From contig MWAR01000145.1 in assembly GCA_002068715.1 (NCBI GenBank), positions 1-7,898 on the forward strand: DNA of 7,898 nucleotides. Direction: 5' to 3'. Below, in pieces: positions 7,101 through 7,898 of the stretch. The DNA is from a bacterium ADurb.Bin374 (GTDB lineage Bacteria > Riflebacteria > Ozemobacteria > Ozemobacterales > Ozemobacteraceae). The translations under genes and the position numbers were made by a program. The notes beneath the pieces were generated by a model. It saw only the letters and a program-made list of their open reading frames with translations. It was not told where the DNA came from and made no database searches. Every line of letters begins with the position of its first letter. The first letter of the stretch is position 1.

Positions 7101-7898
7101 GCATGTATCTGCAGGCACCGAGCAGCTGGCAGGTGATCTCGTTCGTGACGATGTCGGCGCCCAGAAGTTTCGCGGCGAGATGGCGGCCGCTTCCGGTCGT
7201 TCCGCAGCCGAGAATGCGAAGTCCGCCCGGGAAGCGCGTTTTCAGGAAGGCAAGCCCCTCGCGCAGCACGTCCATCGGAGCGCCGCGGGTCGGCAGATAC
7301 AGCGAGGTCAGCAGTTCCCCGTCCGCATCCGTGACGACGAAATCGGTGCTCACCGAACCGAGGTCCACGCCAAGGAATCCTTCCACGTATCCGGGAACGG
7401 GCTGTTCGGGCTCGGGCCTGCGCTCGAGCCGGGAAGGCCTGCGCAGCGGCGGCAGCGCGTCACGGGAAAACCCGCCAGTCGTAACGCGACGCCCGACGAG
7501 TTTTTTCAGCTCACGAATCGAACGAAGCTTCGCTCCTGCCGATGCCGCTTTCACGGCAGCCCCGATCGCGCATTCGAGGCCGGGATACGGAGACGGCATG
7601 AGCCGATCGCTTTCCGGCATGCGGAAAATCGTCCGGAACGCCCTGATGATGCCGCCGTTTTTCGCGCAGCCGCCGGCGATGACAACCGGCGGCTCGGGGT
7701 CGCGGCTCTTGAGAAGCGTCGCAAGGGCGTTGCGGCAGATGGCCATGCAAACGCCGAGCGCGATTTCGTCGACGGGGGTTCCCTTCTGCTGGAGGTGGAT
7801 CATGTCCGACTTCGCGAACACGGCGCACCGGCCCGCGATCACGGCTTCGCGCTTCGCCGCCGCGCTCCGCGCCGCAAGCTCCTCCACGCTCATCCCGA
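4174..7898 (-). CDS. Acyl-CoA dehydratase activase-related protein (HgdC-like ATPase domains, DUF2229 and COG3581-like regions; 5' end beyond window)
   Basis: The frame is open to the right edge. The Met at 7893 (residue 1 here) is internal, because the protein begins inside a BcrAD/BadFG-type ATPase domain, so the true N-terminus is outside the window; 1239 residues are visible. Residues 1-120: second half of a first ATPase domain (GRCAVFAKSD 21-30, VIAGGCAKNGG 71-81). Residues 172-430: a complete second ATPase domain with GVDLGSVSTD (175-184), IIEIGGQDSKF (270-280), VCAAGTGSF (296-304), GSRCTVFMETE (334-344) and ILLQGGTASND (384-394). C297 and C337 match the two Cys that hold the [4Fe-4S] cluster at the HgdC dimer interface. 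Residues 454-461: CGGCPNNC, plus C479. Residues 520-815: DUF2229-like, with VCLPIKLAAGHVDALL (571-586) and SNFGCGPDAF (769-778). A charged linker follows (816-850). Residues 851-1239: HgdB/COG3581-like, with GKECLPY (893-899) and CFNCMVGNASAAI (1178-1190). By family, the ATPase part couples ATP hydrolysis to low-potential electron transfer. The reaction of these composites is unknown, and I infer an oxygen-sensitive Fe-S enzyme of anaerobic metabolism. Confidence 0.93.
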   Translation of the reverse strand, partial: GMSVEELAARSAAAKREAVIAGRCAVFAKSDMIHLQQKGTPVDEIALGVCMAICRNALATLLKSRDPEPPVVIAGGCAKNGGIIRAFRTIFRMPESDRLMPSPYPGLECAIGAAVKAASAGAKLRSIRELKKLVGRRVTTGGFSRDALPPLRRPSRLERRPEPEQPVPGYVEGFLGVDLGSVSTDFVVTDADGELLTSLYLPTRGAPMDVLREGLAFLKTRFPGGLRILGCGTTGSGRHLAAKLLGADIVTNEITCQLLGACRYMPDVDSIIEIGGQDSKFISVRGGRIGDFAMNKVCAAGTGSFLEEQAVRMGISIIGEFADHAFVAASPKDLGSRCTVFMETEVVGAMSGGATIDDICAGLACSIARNYLAKVVGNRPLGERILLQGGTASNDAVVAAFEHVLGRQVAVHPYNRISGAIGAADAARSCVGADTRTAFRGLEPGTRPTLKTFRCGGCPNNCEVNLLERDGERIYFGDTCERYTSRSGSGARTAILPNLAAEYVSACETFFEPAGRKGATGPVVGIPRASVMMASLPFWGTFFREIGCVPVLSGCSNAETLAGGLKRLSVGVCLPIKLAAGHVDALLAQDVDVVFLPSIICLPGERLEQSHTCPYSMAVPFMISAAKGAKLLSPALALTDEASFVEGMTSCCGALRTSAGRMREAFRAASAAQRTFDAGLVERGRRLIADGGFRHLFVVLGKPYNTFDAFLNLSLFERLRRMGVLAMPPQYLELDITGIETDLPWRFSADILRYASAAVSVPSVYPVIISNFGCGPDAFTFKQLEPRLAEKPHLSLEFDEHRGEAGLITRLEAFLDQVNQEKTQAHPKVRPVASDRPERKEGIIPEPGADVRIPNFGDIVYAFSGMWKRKGYNVEILPDPDQETLALGERHSLGKECLPYAIITGELLRLHQACNGRKLAFYVPSLSFPCLLQQYGPGLRQLMADRGIDNITLTSPNATELIALFGVDAGEAFYMGLLAIELLVKATCEIRPYELEKGMTQALHRENLRRIEEAVAGGNVADALDESLRKLAGIRVDRSERRPLIGISGDIYAKSSRQMGGNLFLWLERQGLEVWPSPFNIDFLDFSITRWFLRSVSRLELSEMIAAGSIALKRTIDVWRMKYTVGNRIRRIDEPGYLELKHLASPYITNEEDELLFVNIAKIIDFHHRGADGIINTACFNCMVGNASAAIIEKIRRDYPDTPIMTAIQSGVSDPSRRMALEAFVGQVKENSGRRARTGR

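Noticed and set aside
7891..7893. ATG at 7893 as the true start of the activase gene
   Set aside because: The protein would begin in the middle of an ATPase domain, no Shine-Dalgarno is visible in the 5 bases left, and the frame is open to the edge; the start lies outside the window.

Overview
The window is GC-rich bacterial DNA, densely coded, with a strong G/C third-position bias that creates many long false reading frames. It holds three protein genes, of which only one is complete. From left to right they are: (1) a minus-strand gene, cut by the left edge, for a large multi-pass membrane signalling protein (about 3-2498); (2) a complete plus-strand ahcY for S-adenosylhomocysteine hydrolase (2669-4126); and (3) a minus-strand gene, cut by the right edge, for a very large protein of the 2-hydroxyacyl-CoA dehydratase activase family (4174-7898).

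The sensor and ahcY are divergent and share an intergenic region of about 170 bp (2499-2668). In it I can see a 9-bp inverted repeat around a -35-like TTGACT, a strong Shine-Dalgarno for ahcY inside a possible start-site hairpin, and a -10-like hexamer for the sensor that would give a leaderless message. ahcY and the activase gene converge with only 47 nt between stop codons. A textbook intrinsic terminator for ahcY fills that gap, and the activase stop codon overlaps its U-tract.

Functionally the genes look independent. AhcY recycles the S-adenosylhomocysteine left by methyltransferases. The sensor has four predicted membrane segments, two extracytoplasmic domains of about 310 residues each, a HAMP domain, and then what looks like the start of a class III adenylate/guanylate cyclase-type domain at the very edge. 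The activase protein combines part of one HgdC-like ATPase domain, a full second one, a Cys-rich cluster, a DUF2229-type region and a C-terminal HgdB-like (COG3581-like) region. Such proteins are known mainly from anaerobes and are biochemically undefined.

The organism is probably an anaerobic or facultative bacterium with a Gram-negative-type (long-insert) AhcY. Nothing here fixes a phylum. I see no mobile element, CRISPR array, tRNA or rRNA. The most interesting material is the sensor's two unrecognised extracytoplasmic domains, the composite activase, and the ahcY control region.
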